A stretch of DNA of 64,000 nucleotides from assembly GCF_000381005.1 (NCBI RefSeq), contig NZ_KB908379.1, positions 248,001 through 312,000 of the forward strand, read 5' to 3'. The translations under genes and the position numbers were made by a program. This document shows, piece after piece, positions 17,684 through 24,318 of the stretch (the stretch's first letter is position 1; every line of letters starts with the position of its first letter). Source of the DNA: Selenomonas bovis DSM 23594. Its GTDB lineage: Bacteria; Bacillota; Negativicutes; Selenomonadales; Selenomonadaceae. The notes under the pieces were generated by a model. The model was not told the DNA's origin, did not search any database, and saw only the letters and a list, made by a program, of their open reading frames with translations.

Positions 17684-18118
17684 TCGATCCGTAAACATTG
17701 CACCCTTGCATTACATTTAGCACAATGCCTGTAAACCCAGGCTTCTCCGAGGGTATCAGCGGAACTTTGGCATCCTTTAAAGGCAGTCGCTTCATCTGCT
17801 CCAATCCCTGCTCAATGTCGCGGAGATTAAGGAACCGCTGATTAATTCGGCACCCTGCCTTTGCGTATCTGCACTGTCCTCTCGTCGTCGACAAATCCTC
17901 AGCGTAGCTCTGCTACGCCTCCGGTTTGTCTCCTAGAGAGATACAGCGCATCTACGCAAATTCATGGCACCTCATTTAATCAGCGGTTCCTTAAGAATAT
18001 CTCCCTCTCGGAAAGGGAATGCCGACTTCCAATAGACTTCCTTGCCGCCATCAGCAAAGCGAACTTCGCCAATCCGTCCTTCCGCCAGCATCAGCCGCAA
18101 CTCCCCATAGAGTTGACT
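17661..18118 (-). pseudogene. TpsB (ShlB/FhaC/HecB) POTRA-domain remnant split by a MITE
   Basis: Minus-strand frames on the two sides of the MITE read GELRLMLAEGRIGEVRF...AFPFREGDIL and LRDIEQGLEQMKRLP...VPLIPSEKPGFTGIVLNV...SITLDDSG. Joined, they match the POTRA region and first barrel strand of hemolysin secretion/activation transporters, whose conserved core is GD(L/I)LNLRDIEQGLEQ. If the element and one TA are removed, the frame reads DILNLRDIEQ without a break. Both the N-terminal and the barrel portions are missing, so this is a relic. It is evidence that the lineage has an outer membrane and a two-partner secretion system elsewhere. Recognition is by motif only. Confidence 0.75.
17830..17991. 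mobile_element. MITE-like palindromic element, copy 2 (162 bp, TA target duplication)
   Basis: Terminal inverted repeats AGGAACCGCTGATTAA / TTAATCAGCGGTTCCT, long complementary arms around a GCGTAGC-TCT-GCTACGC centre near 17902-17918, and flanking TA on both sides (17828-17829 and 17992-17993). TA duplication is characteristic of the IS630/Tc1-mariner group, so that family is the likely source of transposase. No transposase of this type is in the window. Confidence 0.85.
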
Positions 18119-18150
18119 TCGGCATGCGGCGGACTCGTCGCCATTCGAAA

Positions 18151-18198
18151 CAGAGGACCCGAAAAGTCTGGTACTGGACTTTTCGGGCCCTCTGTTTT
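18151..18198. terminator. Strong terminator between rqcH and the convergent secreted-protein gene
   Basis: An 18-bp stem with one mismatch (core CCCGAAAAGTC with GACTTTTCGGG) around an 8-nt loop is followed by TTTTT on the plus strand. It lies between converging genes and could also act on the minus strand, where the T run is weaker. Confidence 0.85.
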
Positions 18199-18399
18199 TA
18201 TCGAGATACGATCCTTGCCAATAGATTTCGCTACACTTGTAGCAACAATCCTGAAGTAGATATTCGGTTAGCCTGACGTTGAAGAACCGTGTTCCCAACT
18301 CAAAATGGAAAGGGTCCGGCGCTTTGACCCGCCGACCTTTCTATGTCTGATGGCAGCATAAGCCATCTATACCTGCAAGCACTGTCACTGGGAAGGCAA
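18199..18399. other. Non-coding remainder up to the secreted-protein gene
   Basis: A weak minus-strand frame here (18298 downwards) is not recognised. An imperfect hairpin with GAAAGG/CCTTTC ends lies at 18308-18342. Nothing else is supported. Confidence 0.4.
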
Positions 18400-18870
18400 T
18401 TAGCCCAGATAGCCCATCTCTATCTCGTCGACACGGCTATTCTCAATCTCAAAGACGAGCCCGATGCTCTGGTCTTCATCGCAGTAGTAGATGTACTTAT
18501 CCCCGCGGATCTTGTCGGGTTCACCGTAGGCTGCCTTGACGGCGTCAAGGGTGGAGCCGACTTCGATGTTTGCGGCAGTCTTGATGCCATTGTGGCGGGA
18601 AATCTCGACGTGGCGTGCGTAACCGTCGACGAACTTCAGCTCGAAGGAATCGCCGTACTCGTATTCCGTTACCTCGCCATTCCACACCGTATGGTGCTTC
18701 GTCTCCACCTCTGTCGGCGCGCCGTACACCTGCCGGACGTAGTCCTCAGAAGCTCCGTATTCAATGCCGCCAGCGACGAGTGCCGATGACGGGACAGCTG
18801 CAGAACAGACTGCCGCGCTCATCGTCAGAACAGCACCAGCAGCCAGTGAAGGAATCCATTTTTTCATCAT
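18400..18870 (-). CDS. Secreted protein with SmpA/BLIP-like repeat fold
   Basis: A 156-residue exported protein with a signal peptide of about 25 residues (MMKKWIPSLAAGAVLTMSAA, cleaved near AAVCSAA). The mature part repeats a short motif: GASEDYVRQVYGAPTEVE and later GSTLDAVKAAYGEPDKI. This is the pattern of the SmpA/OmlA and beta-lactamase-inhibitor-protein folds, in which each half begins with a G-x-(S/T)-x(3)-V-x(3)-Y-G-x-P turn. Known members bind other envelope proteins, but no partner is suggested here. Of several close ATGs, that at 18870 is 6 nt after GGAG. It is surrounded by pseudogenes but looks intact. Confidence 0.7.
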   Translation of the reverse strand: MMKKWIPSLAAGAVLTMSAAVCSAAVPSSALVAGGIEYGASEDYVRQVYGAPTEVETKHHTVWNGEVTEYEYGDSFELKFVDGYARHVEISRHNGIKTAANIEVGSTLDAVKAAYGEPDKIRGDKYIYYCDEDQSIGLVFEIENSRVDEIEMGYLG

Positions 18871-18897
18871 AATCATCTCCGTTTCCATGCATCTAAA

Positions 18898-18922
18898 TAG
18901 AATAAAATTTTATTTTATTCTA
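18898..18922. promoter_or_regulatory. AT-rich palindrome upstream of the secreted-protein gene
   Basis: TAGAATAAAA (18898-18907) and TTTTATTCTA (18913-18922) form a perfect inverted repeat of 10 bp in a GC-rich background, 28-52 nt before the start codon. It could be an operator overlapping the promoter. Confidence 0.45.
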
Positions 18923-18978
18923 CAGAACCTGCATGAAAACTGCATGGAAAGAAGCTTGGAAGGCTGTCTCAAAGGCCG

Positions 18979-19236
18979 TCACAATGACCTGCAATGGCGC
19001 GTCGAGGGCTGCACGGCGGCTTCGCGCAAGCCCTCGGGGATGCCGTAGCAGGCCTCAGCGAGGCTGCCAGCGATGGCGGCGATGGTATCACTGTCGCCGC
19101 CAATCGAGATGGCATTGCGGATGGCGTCCTCGAAGTCCGTCGAGGGGAAGAATGTAATGGTGTTATCCGTCGGACGGCACTTCGGATGGAATAGCGTGAA
19201 ATCCTTGTGGCGGTAATTGAGCCACTCAAACCGCGA
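18979..19236 (-). pseudogene. ADP-ribosylglycohydrolase remnant with internal deletion
   Basis: The minus frame begins with SRFEWLNYRHKDFTLF and CRPTDNTIT, which correspond to the N-terminal GSxFEWxN...KDFxLF and the metal-binding TDDT motif of ADP-ribosylglycohydrolases. After residue position about 19146 it continues directly with DFEDAIRNAISIGGDSDT and IAAIAGSLAEACYGIP, the C-terminal metal/ADP-ribose motif. The roughly 200 central residues are missing and the two ends are in one frame. It is inactive by inspection: one of the TDDT aspartates is Asn and the core is absent. Confidence 0.75.
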
Positions 19237-19400
19237 TAGTGTAAAATCAATTGAAGAAGGCGTCCATGCCGTCCTCAAAGCGGAACTGGCAAGATTTCTC
19301 GGCTATGAGAAGCACAGTTCCGGCGCGAAATCAACATGTCGATTCGTTGGAAACCACCATCATCCAACTCTACCAACGCTGTGTCAATATGAGAGGCATC
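19226..19400 (+). pseudogene. IS256-like transposase fragment
   Basis: In one plus-strand frame SIEEGVHAVLKAELARFLGY and EKHSSGAKS match the N-terminal region of IS256/Mutator-type transposases (LxxELxxxLGYxK). After a frame change at about 19320-19345 the sequence ETTIIQLYQRCVNMRGI matches the downstream IxxLYxxGMxTRDI segment. Nothing further is present and the catalytic DDE residues are missing. Confidence 0.5.
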
Positions 19401-19538
19401 ATCAGTTTGTGTGGAGAAATTCCCAGCCTGCTAAGCAGCTTCATAATCCCATGGCAACCTTACATCAATGTCGGAGCAGCGGAGCATAATCATATCGATC
19501 ATGTTGTCTATATTACGAAATCCGTAGGCCATGTAAAC

Positions 19539-19738
19539 GATGCGGACAAGGCCCACGAAGCGTGCGGCTGGATTTGCATCAAGTTCAGCCCGCATCCTGC
19601 TCATGATGGGGCCGATGGTATTCCAGGAAATCCTGAGCAAAGAGGAGGCAGCGGTTTTCGTGCAGGACAAGGAGAGCCAAGTGGCCAGCTCCTCAAATTC
19701 CTTTATATGAACCGGCTTCTCTTTCGCGGCTTGCCGCG
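19539..19738 (-). pseudogene. ISL3-like transposase fragment
   Basis: The minus strand reads through HIKEFEELATWLSLS, TKTAASSLLRISWNTIGPI and RAELDANPAARFVGLVRI, the helix-turn-helix and linker region before the catalytic domain in ISL3 transposases (typical pattern: TAVxxLxRISWxTVGxI). The match ends after LVRI; what follows is unrelated. It abuts the stop codon of the phosphoesterase gene at 19740. Confidence 0.55.
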
Positions 19739-19739
19739 C

Positions 19740-21020
19740 TCATTTCCTCAGCGTCGCCTCATCGATCTGCGCGCCGTCCGGCAGGAAGCAGCGCACGGAG
19801 AGCGCAGCGGAGTCCGCCGTGAGCGTGAGGTAGTTGTCCGTCTCCGGCTGCGGCGCGACATATGTATCGAGCGCGTGATCCACCCAGAGCCCCGGATAGC
19901 GCACGTTGCCCGCCACGCCCGTCAGGATGTAGAGCGGGCCCTTCTCGTCGCGGCGGAAATCCTTGATGTGGCCGCGGTTGCGGTACGTATGGAGATGCGC
20001 GGAGAGCACGAGGTCGATGCCTGCCTCATCGAAGAGCGGCATCCACGCTTTCCCCTCATCGGAGAATCCCTCCTGCCGCTCCGGCCGGCTGCCGATGCGG
20101 TACTGCAGGGGGTCCTTGTGCATGAGCACGACGTTCCAGGGCTTCTGCGACTTCCGTACATCGTCGCGGAACCACGCCTGCTGGCGCGCGAGGAGCTCTG
20201 GATGCCACTCCTTCTCCTCCTCGTGCTGCGTGTCGAGCACGAGGAAATGCACGGGCCCGTAGTCGAAGGAATAGTAGCGGCGGTCGTCCTCCGCACTCCC
20301 GTTCCCCGGCACGGCGAAATAGCGCAGGTACGCCAAGGGCTCCCGCACCTTCCACGCCTGGTTGTACGTCTCGTGGTTGCCGAGCAGCGGCGCCACGGGG
20401 ATGCGGTCGGCAATGCCGTCCACCGCCTCAAACCAAGCGCGCCACTGCCCGTGGTCCTCCCCGTTGTCGACGAGGTCGCCCATGTTGATGAAAAACGCCG
20501 CCTCCGGCACGCGCGCCGCCGCGTCCTGCGCCAGGTGACGCCAATCCGAGTAATCGTTCGACTGCGAGTCGGGGAAGACGAGCGCGGTAAACGCCCCACC
20601 GCCGTCCGTCTGAAGCGCGTGCCAATCGCCCGCCTCGCCGCCCACGGACACACGATACTGCTGCGTACTGCCGGCCGTCAGCCCCGTGACCTGCGCCGTG
20701 TAGAGATACGACGACACGCCATCATCCGTGAAGGACTCCTCCTGGGCGGGGAAGGTCTTACCGTCCCTTGCACCGCCCGAGAGCTCCACCATCGGCGCGG
20801 TGAGCTGCACGGGCGACTGCCACATGATCGTCCGCGCCGTGGCATTGTCGCTCGCCGCCACCTGCCGCAGCGCCTGGACCTTGTCCCCGCCGAGCACCGC
20901 CGCCGCCTTATCCCGCACCTCTGGCAGGTCGAGACCGCGCGAAAACGCCCAACCGCCCCCGCCCAGCAGCGCCATGCCAGCGCAAAGCTGCAAGAACTGC
21001 CGCCGTGAGATCTTCTTCAT
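19740..21020 (-). CDS. Exported metallophosphoesterase (purple acid phosphatase type)
   Basis: The 426-residue protein carries a Tat signal (SRRQFLQ at residues 5-11, hydrophobic run to about 25). An N-terminal fibronectin-III-like domain follows (about 45-150), then a calcineurin-like phosphoesterase domain with the motif set FPDSQ, GDLVDNG, GNHE, H (VLMHKD) and AHLHTY. This is the layout of bacterial purple-acid-phosphatase-like enzymes. The first metal motif is DSQ rather than the usual DxH/DxG. It probably acts on phosphate esters outside the cytoplasm. ATG at 21020 has AAGGGTGG upstream and places the twin arginines correctly. Confidence 0.9.
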   Translation of the reverse strand: MKKISRRQFLQLCAGMALLGGGGWAFSRGLDLPEVRDKAAAVLGGDKVQALRQVAASDNATARTIMWQSPVQLTAPMVELSGGARDGKTFPAQEESFTDDGVSSYLYTAQVTGLTAGSTQQYRVSVGGEAGDWHALQTDGGGAFTALVFPDSQSNDYSDWRHLAQDAAARVPEAAFFINMGDLVDNGEDHGQWRAWFEAVDGIADRIPVAPLLGNHETYNQAWKVREPLAYLRYFAVPGNGSAEDDRRYYSFDYGPVHFLVLDTQHEEEKEWHPELLARQQAWFRDDVRKSQKPWNVVLMHKDPLQYRIGSRPERQEGFSDEGKAWMPLFDEAGIDLVLSAHLHTYRNRGHIKDFRRDEKGPLYILTGVAGNVRYPGLWVDHALDTYVAPQPETDNYLTLTADSAALSVRCFLPDGAQIDEATLRK

Positions 21021-21216
21021 CACTACCACCCTTTTCCCTGCCTCTGCTTCGATCTTTGCTTTCATCTTACCAAGTCATAGTGATTGCTCCTTCGTTGGTG
21101 ATTTATTACAGAGCCATTCTAGCATGAAGCGTCACTATGGATTTTATTTTTTGATTAACTGTTCAAGTTCATTTTACAACGGACCCTCGAGAGATCTTTC
21201 ATCGCTGCTTCCTCCT

Positions 21217-21717
21217 TCAAGATAAGAACGCCTTCGCTTCAGCGAGCCAGGCATCGACCTCTTCCTGTGCCGTCACCTGCTGACTGCCGCCCGTCGAGTC
21301 GAACTGCACCGTCATGGACGGCCCTTCCGTGGCTCCCGCGCACGCTGCCGCCATATCTTTGAGCGTATGACCTGGCCAGCCGCCATGCGTCTGGAAGAAG
21401 ATGACCTCCTTGCCGCTGAGGTCATGGTCATGGAAAAAGCTTTTGACCGCCGGTGCCATCGTATACCACCAGGTCGGGGTCCCCACAGCAACCACCTCAT
21501 ACTGGGAAAGATCATGCGCGAGCGGCTGGATTTCTGGCAGAAAACCGCTCTCCACCTCTCGCTTCCCCTGTGCCACGACCTCCTCATAGCTTCCCATATA
21601 AGGATGTACCATAGAAATCTTTTCGAGATCTGCCCTCGTCGCGCGTTGAAGTTCACCAGCAATCTTCTCCGTGTTGCCATTGCTCCAAGTGTAATAGACA
21701 ATCAATACCTTCTTCAT
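21217..21717 (-). CDS. Flavodoxin family protein (cytoplasmic)
   Basis: A 166-residue flavodoxin-like protein. The FMN-phosphate loop is at the N-terminus (YYTWSNGNTEKIA, residues 8-20) and the isoalloxazine-side segment is GTPTWWYTMAPAV near residue 85, with FFQTHGGWPG later. Such short proteins resemble WrbA/MdaB-type quinone or protein reductases as well as electron-transfer flavodoxins. ATG at 21717 gives the standard MKKVLIVYYT start with AGGCGG upstream. It stands 154 nt downstream of a related lipoprotein flavodoxin gene. Confidence 0.88.
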   Translation of the reverse strand: MKKVLIVYYTWSNGNTEKIAGELQRATRADLEKISMVHPYMGSYEEVVAQGKREVESGFLPEIQPLAHDLSQYEVVAVGTPTWWYTMAPAVKSFFHDHDLSGKEVIFFQTHGGWPGHTLKDMAAACAGATEGPSMTVQFDSTGGSQQVTAQEEVDAWLAEAKAFLS

Positions 21718-21871
21718 CGCATTTCCGCCTCTCCCTTCATCGTCTCCCCCCTTCTCCCGCCGTCCACGCCAACAACGGACGTTCAGAGAAGGGCATGGGA
21801 AACGCCAAAAGCAGGAACCCACGTCGCTTCGACACTTCCTGCTCCTGGCTGCAAACGCTCTGATCCGTTCC

Positions 21872-22513
21872 TTATTTTAGCGACTTCGCCCACTCAGCGA
21901 CCTTGGCATCGTCAATCCTGCCCGTGAAGCAGGTGCCGTCTTCCCAGTCGCCTTTACTCCCTGCCATCTCCTTGAGCAGCTGTCCGCTGCTGCCGAGCGG
22001 CGAGCTTGCGGCCGTAGCGAACGTCACGACATGCTTGCCCGTGAAGTCGTTGCCCTTGACGAAGGCATTCATCGGCCAAGCGGCGATACCCCACCAGATT
22101 GGATAGCCGATGTAGACCGTCTCATAGTCCGCCCAGTTGTCCGGCATCGTCTTCTTCAGCGTGATCTTGTCGCGCAGGGTATCATCATCGTGTTCCTTGC
22201 TGACGCGGCTGTCCGGATTGTTGTAATCGAAATCGTCCTTCGTGTACTTCTGCGTCGGCTCAATCTTCATGAGGTCGGCATCCTTGGCCTTCGCGAGGTC
22301 TTTCGCGACCTGTTCCGTCCTGCCCGTATCCGAGTAATAGACGACGAGCGCTTTCTTGCCTGACGCCTGCGGCTTTTCCGACGAGGAGGCAGTGCTCGAC
22401 GCTGCCTTCCCGGACGATGCCGCCGCGCCGGAAGACTCATCGGCTCCGCAGCCTGCCACCATCACGGCGAGGAGGGCACCCATGACGAGCGCCAGGATCT
22501 TCTTGACTTTCAT
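21872..22513 (-). CDS. Flavodoxin-domain lipoprotein
   Basis: A 213-residue protein with a lipoprotein signal (lipobox VMVAGC, Cys22) and a Ser/Ala-rich linker to about residue 52, followed by a flavodoxin domain: FMN loop VYYSDTGRTEQVA, then GYPIWWGIAAWPMNAF and TFATAASSPLGSS. It is therefore an envelope-anchored flavoprotein, presumably taking electrons to an extracytoplasmic acceptor; the partner is unknown. GGGAGCGG precedes the ATG. It heads the local cluster together with the neighbouring decarboxylase-like and cupin genes. Confidence 0.88.
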   Translation of the reverse strand: MKVKKILALVMGALLAVMVAGCGADESSGAAASSGKAASSTASSSEKPQASGKKALVVYYSDTGRTEQVAKDLAKAKDADLMKIEPTQKYTKDDFDYNNPDSRVSKEHDDDTLRDKITLKKTMPDNWADYETVYIGYPIWWGIAAWPMNAFVKGNDFTGKHVVTFATAASSPLGSSGQLLKEMAGSKGDWEDGTCFTGRIDDAKVAEWAKSLK

Positions 22514-22682
22514 ACGTTCCGCTCCCTTTCTCTTTCATCAGCGAAGTGCTGACACGTCATTCCTCATTTGTTCACAGATACATCATACGAACGCAAGCAA
22601 CGAACGTACAGTTCCGATTTCTCATAGCAGCATACGCGCAGCGCATAGAGAAGACTCCCTGCCCCTGTGAGACCCGAGTCAC

Positions 22683-22832
22683 TCACTGACCATTCACCCA
22701 CGCTGCGAGCCTGCTGTCCGAAAAGCCGTTGAGCATCTCTCCCGACTGCCAGTCGGCCTCAGGGCAGACGCGCTTCGATTCCTCGATGGTCCTGTCCATG
22801 CCGGTGACCTTCAAAAATTCCCTGCGGTTCAT
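22683..22832 (-). pseudogene. Internally deleted Tat-flavodoxin remnant, 49 codons
   Basis: ATG at 22832 follows a good GGGAGGAT ribosome site. The frame starts with a Tat-like MNRREFLKVTG and jumps without a hydrophobic core into RTIEESKRVCPEADWQSGE and LAAWVNGQ, which resembles the C-terminal helix region of flavodoxins (cysteine, PEAD, then an amphipathic helix ending in WV). The middle of the gene seems to have been lost in frame. It might be translated, but the product can be neither exported by a complete signal nor folded as a flavodoxin. Confidence 0.6.
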
Positions 22833-22865
22833 GGCATCCTCCCGCTTCCTTCTCCTTGCTGCGCG

Positions 22866-23321
22866 TTACTCCGCGTAGATCTCCTTGGCATAGCGGAACG
22901 CCGCCCACGCCTTCGGCCAGCCGCTGTAGAAGCCGAGCTGCGTGATGACCTCGACCATCTCCGCCTTCGTCACGCCGTTCTTCTTCGCCTCGCCGATGTG
23001 ATACTTGAGCGAGCTGTCCGTGAGGCCCTGCGCGACGAGCGCGGAGACCGTCACGATGCTGCGGTCGTGCAGCGAGAGCACATCGTTCTTGCTCCAGACC
23101 TCACCGAAGAGGACATCATCGTTGTAGCGCGCGAAGTCCGGCGCGAAAGCCCCGAGCTGATCGCGGCCTGCTGTCTGCACGACCTTCACGGCCTTTTTCT
23201 GCGTTCCATTCTCATTCTGCTGTTCCATTGCACTTGCCTCTTTCATCGAAAATCCACTGCCGATGAGCATGATCCCCGTGAGCAGGGCTGCCACGACTTT
23301 CTTCTTAGCGTTTCTCTTCAT
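22866..23321 (-). CDS. Exported carboxymuconolactone decarboxylase family protein
   Basis: A 151-residue protein with a signal peptide (KKKVVAALLTGIMLIGSGFS, cleaved near EASA) and an AhpD/CMD-like all-helical domain (FGEVWSKNDVLSLHDRS, then GEAKKNGVTKAEMVEVITQL). The family core is present, but the AhpD catalytic CxxC pair is not, so peroxidase-reductant activity is unlikely. ATG at 23321 is preferred over a GTG 9 nt upstream. It lies beside flavodoxin and cupin genes, a combination often seen in small redox or aromatic-compound clusters. Confidence 0.85.
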   Translation of the reverse strand: MKRNAKKKVVAALLTGIMLIGSGFSMKEASAMEQQNENGTQKKAVKVVQTAGRDQLGAFAPDFARYNDDVLFGEVWSKNDVLSLHDRSIVTVSALVAQGLTDSSLKYHIGEAKKNGVTKAEMVEVITQLGFYSGWPKAWAAFRYAKEIYAE

Positions 23322-23345
23322 ACCTGACACCTCACACCTTGCGAC

Positions 23346-23765
23346 TCACGGCAGCGCTTCGTACGCTTCCGGATTGACGGCCTCGCACCATTCATTGCTC
23401 GTCTCCTCGCCCGGCACCTCGATGGCGAGATGCTGGAAGGCGCTGTCCTTCGCAGCGCCGTGCCAATGCTTGACCTCCGGTGGGATGTGGACGACATCGC
23501 CGGGCCTGAGCTCGCGCGCGGGCTTGCCCCATTCCTGGTACCAGCCACGGCCAGCGGTGACGAGGAGCATCTGCCCGCCGCCCGACTTCGCGTGGTGGAT
23601 GTGCCAGTGGTTGCGGCACCCCGGCGAGAACGTCACATTCCCGACGGCGACCTGCTCGAGCGAGAGCATGTTCAGATAGCTCATCCCATCGAAGTACTGC
23701 GCATAGCTGACATTCTCCCCGCCGATGGCGAAGGGACTTGCCTGCTTGATCTCTTCAAGTGTCAT
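23346..23765 (-). CDS. Cupin domain protein
   Basis: The 139-residue single-domain cupin has the metal-ligand motif HWHIHHAKSGGGQ near residues 53-65, with the conserved glutamate-position region altered, and the second motif PGDVVHIPPEVKHWHG near 88-103. Substrate unknown; relatives accompany carboxymuconolactone decarboxylase proteins, as here. Its ATG overlaps the stop of the preceding small gene by 4 nt (ATGA), indicating translational coupling. Confidence 0.88.
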   Translation of the reverse strand: MTLEEIKQASPFAIGGENVSYAQYFDGMSYLNMLSLEQVAVGNVTFSPGCRNHWHIHHAKSGGGQMLLVTAGRGWYQEWGKPARELRPGDVVHIPPEVKHWHGAAKDSAFQHLAIEVPGEETSNEWCEAVNPEAYEALP

Positions 23766-23971
23766 ACGATGTCCCGTCCTTTCCCTCGCTGTTCGAGTTC
23801 AAAAATCATGTAATCGAGGCAGGAAAGCTTTTCCTGCTGCCGGTGCAGTTCATCGACCAGACGACGCCTGTGCCGCTTCAGGTAGCAGAGGCGCGCCGCG
23901 TCGTCAGGCAGGGCATCGTACTCTGCCTGACAGGCGGGGGAGCAACTAGCATCAAGGAGTTCCTCATGCAT
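23762..23971 (-). CDS. Small helical protein resembling a MerR C-terminal coiled coil
   Basis: The 69-residue protein begins after a clear AGGAGG site. The C-terminal two-thirds (YLKRHRRRLVDELHRQQEKL then SCLDYMIFELEQ) has the pattern of the dimerisation helix and ending of MerR-family regulators (LLxxHRxxLxxEIxxLxxxLxxIDYxI). No helix-turn-helix is present, and the N-terminus is not a MerR remnant. It is either a truncated regulator that re-acquired a start or a free coiled-coil protein. First gene of the cluster reading towards the flavodoxins, coupled to the cupin gene. Confidence 0.6.
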   Translation of the reverse strand: MHEELLDASCSPACQAEYDALPDDAARLCYLKRHRRRLVDELHRQQEKLSCLDYMIFELEQRGKGRDIV

Positions 23972-24003
23972 CGCTTTCCCTCCTTCCCTCTCTTGATGGT
24001 TCT

Positions 24004-24033
24004 ATCATAGCAAGCGCGGTGTAAAATGTGAAA
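24004..24033 (-). promoter_or_regulatory. Candidate promoter of the cupin/CMD/flavodoxin cluster
   Basis: Minus strand: TTTCAC (24028-24033), 18-nt spacer, TATGAT (24004-24009), upstream of the 69-codon gene. Confidence 0.5.
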
Positions 24034-24038
24034 TGCTT

Positions 24039-24061
24039 ATGTTTTAGCGACTAAAATACAT
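24039..24061. promoter_or_regulatory. LysR-type operator candidate
   Basis: The inverted repeat ATGTTTTAG-CGA-CTAAAATACAT contains TTTTAG/CTAAAA half sites spaced as in T-N11-A LysR boxes. It lies in the divergent region between the LysR remnant and the cluster it would have controlled. Confidence 0.5.
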
Positions 24062-24146
24062 TTTTCGTATAATATTGGTTGTAAAAAAACGCCTCTGCCT
24101 TGTAGAATGGAGACAGAGACGTAAAAAGGAAGAGAGGCGTATCCTC

Positions 24147-24310
24147 ATGGAACTTCGTACCCTTTCGTATTTCCTGGCCGTGGCGCGAGAGCAGAACATG
24201 ACCGAGACCGCCAACGTGCTGCATGTGACGCAGCCGACGCCGTCGAGGAAAAGCTCGCCCATGGGCTCATCGATTTCGCCGTGATGATCGAGCCGTGCCC
24301 GCGAAGTGAT
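24147..24310 (+). pseudogene. LysR-type regulator remnant (HTH plus fragment of effector domain)
   Basis: ATG at 24147 (GAGAGG upstream) starts MELRTLSYFLAVAREQNMTE and continues to VLHVTQPT, a typical LysR N-terminal helix-turn-helix. At about 24236-24245 the sequence switches to another frame that reads AVEEKLAHGLIDFAVMIEP, which fits the first part of a LysR effector domain. Roughly 60-80 codons between them are missing, and the rest of the gene is gone. Divergent from the cupin cluster, so it was probably its regulator. Confidence 0.75.
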
Positions 24311-24318
24311 TGCCTGTC

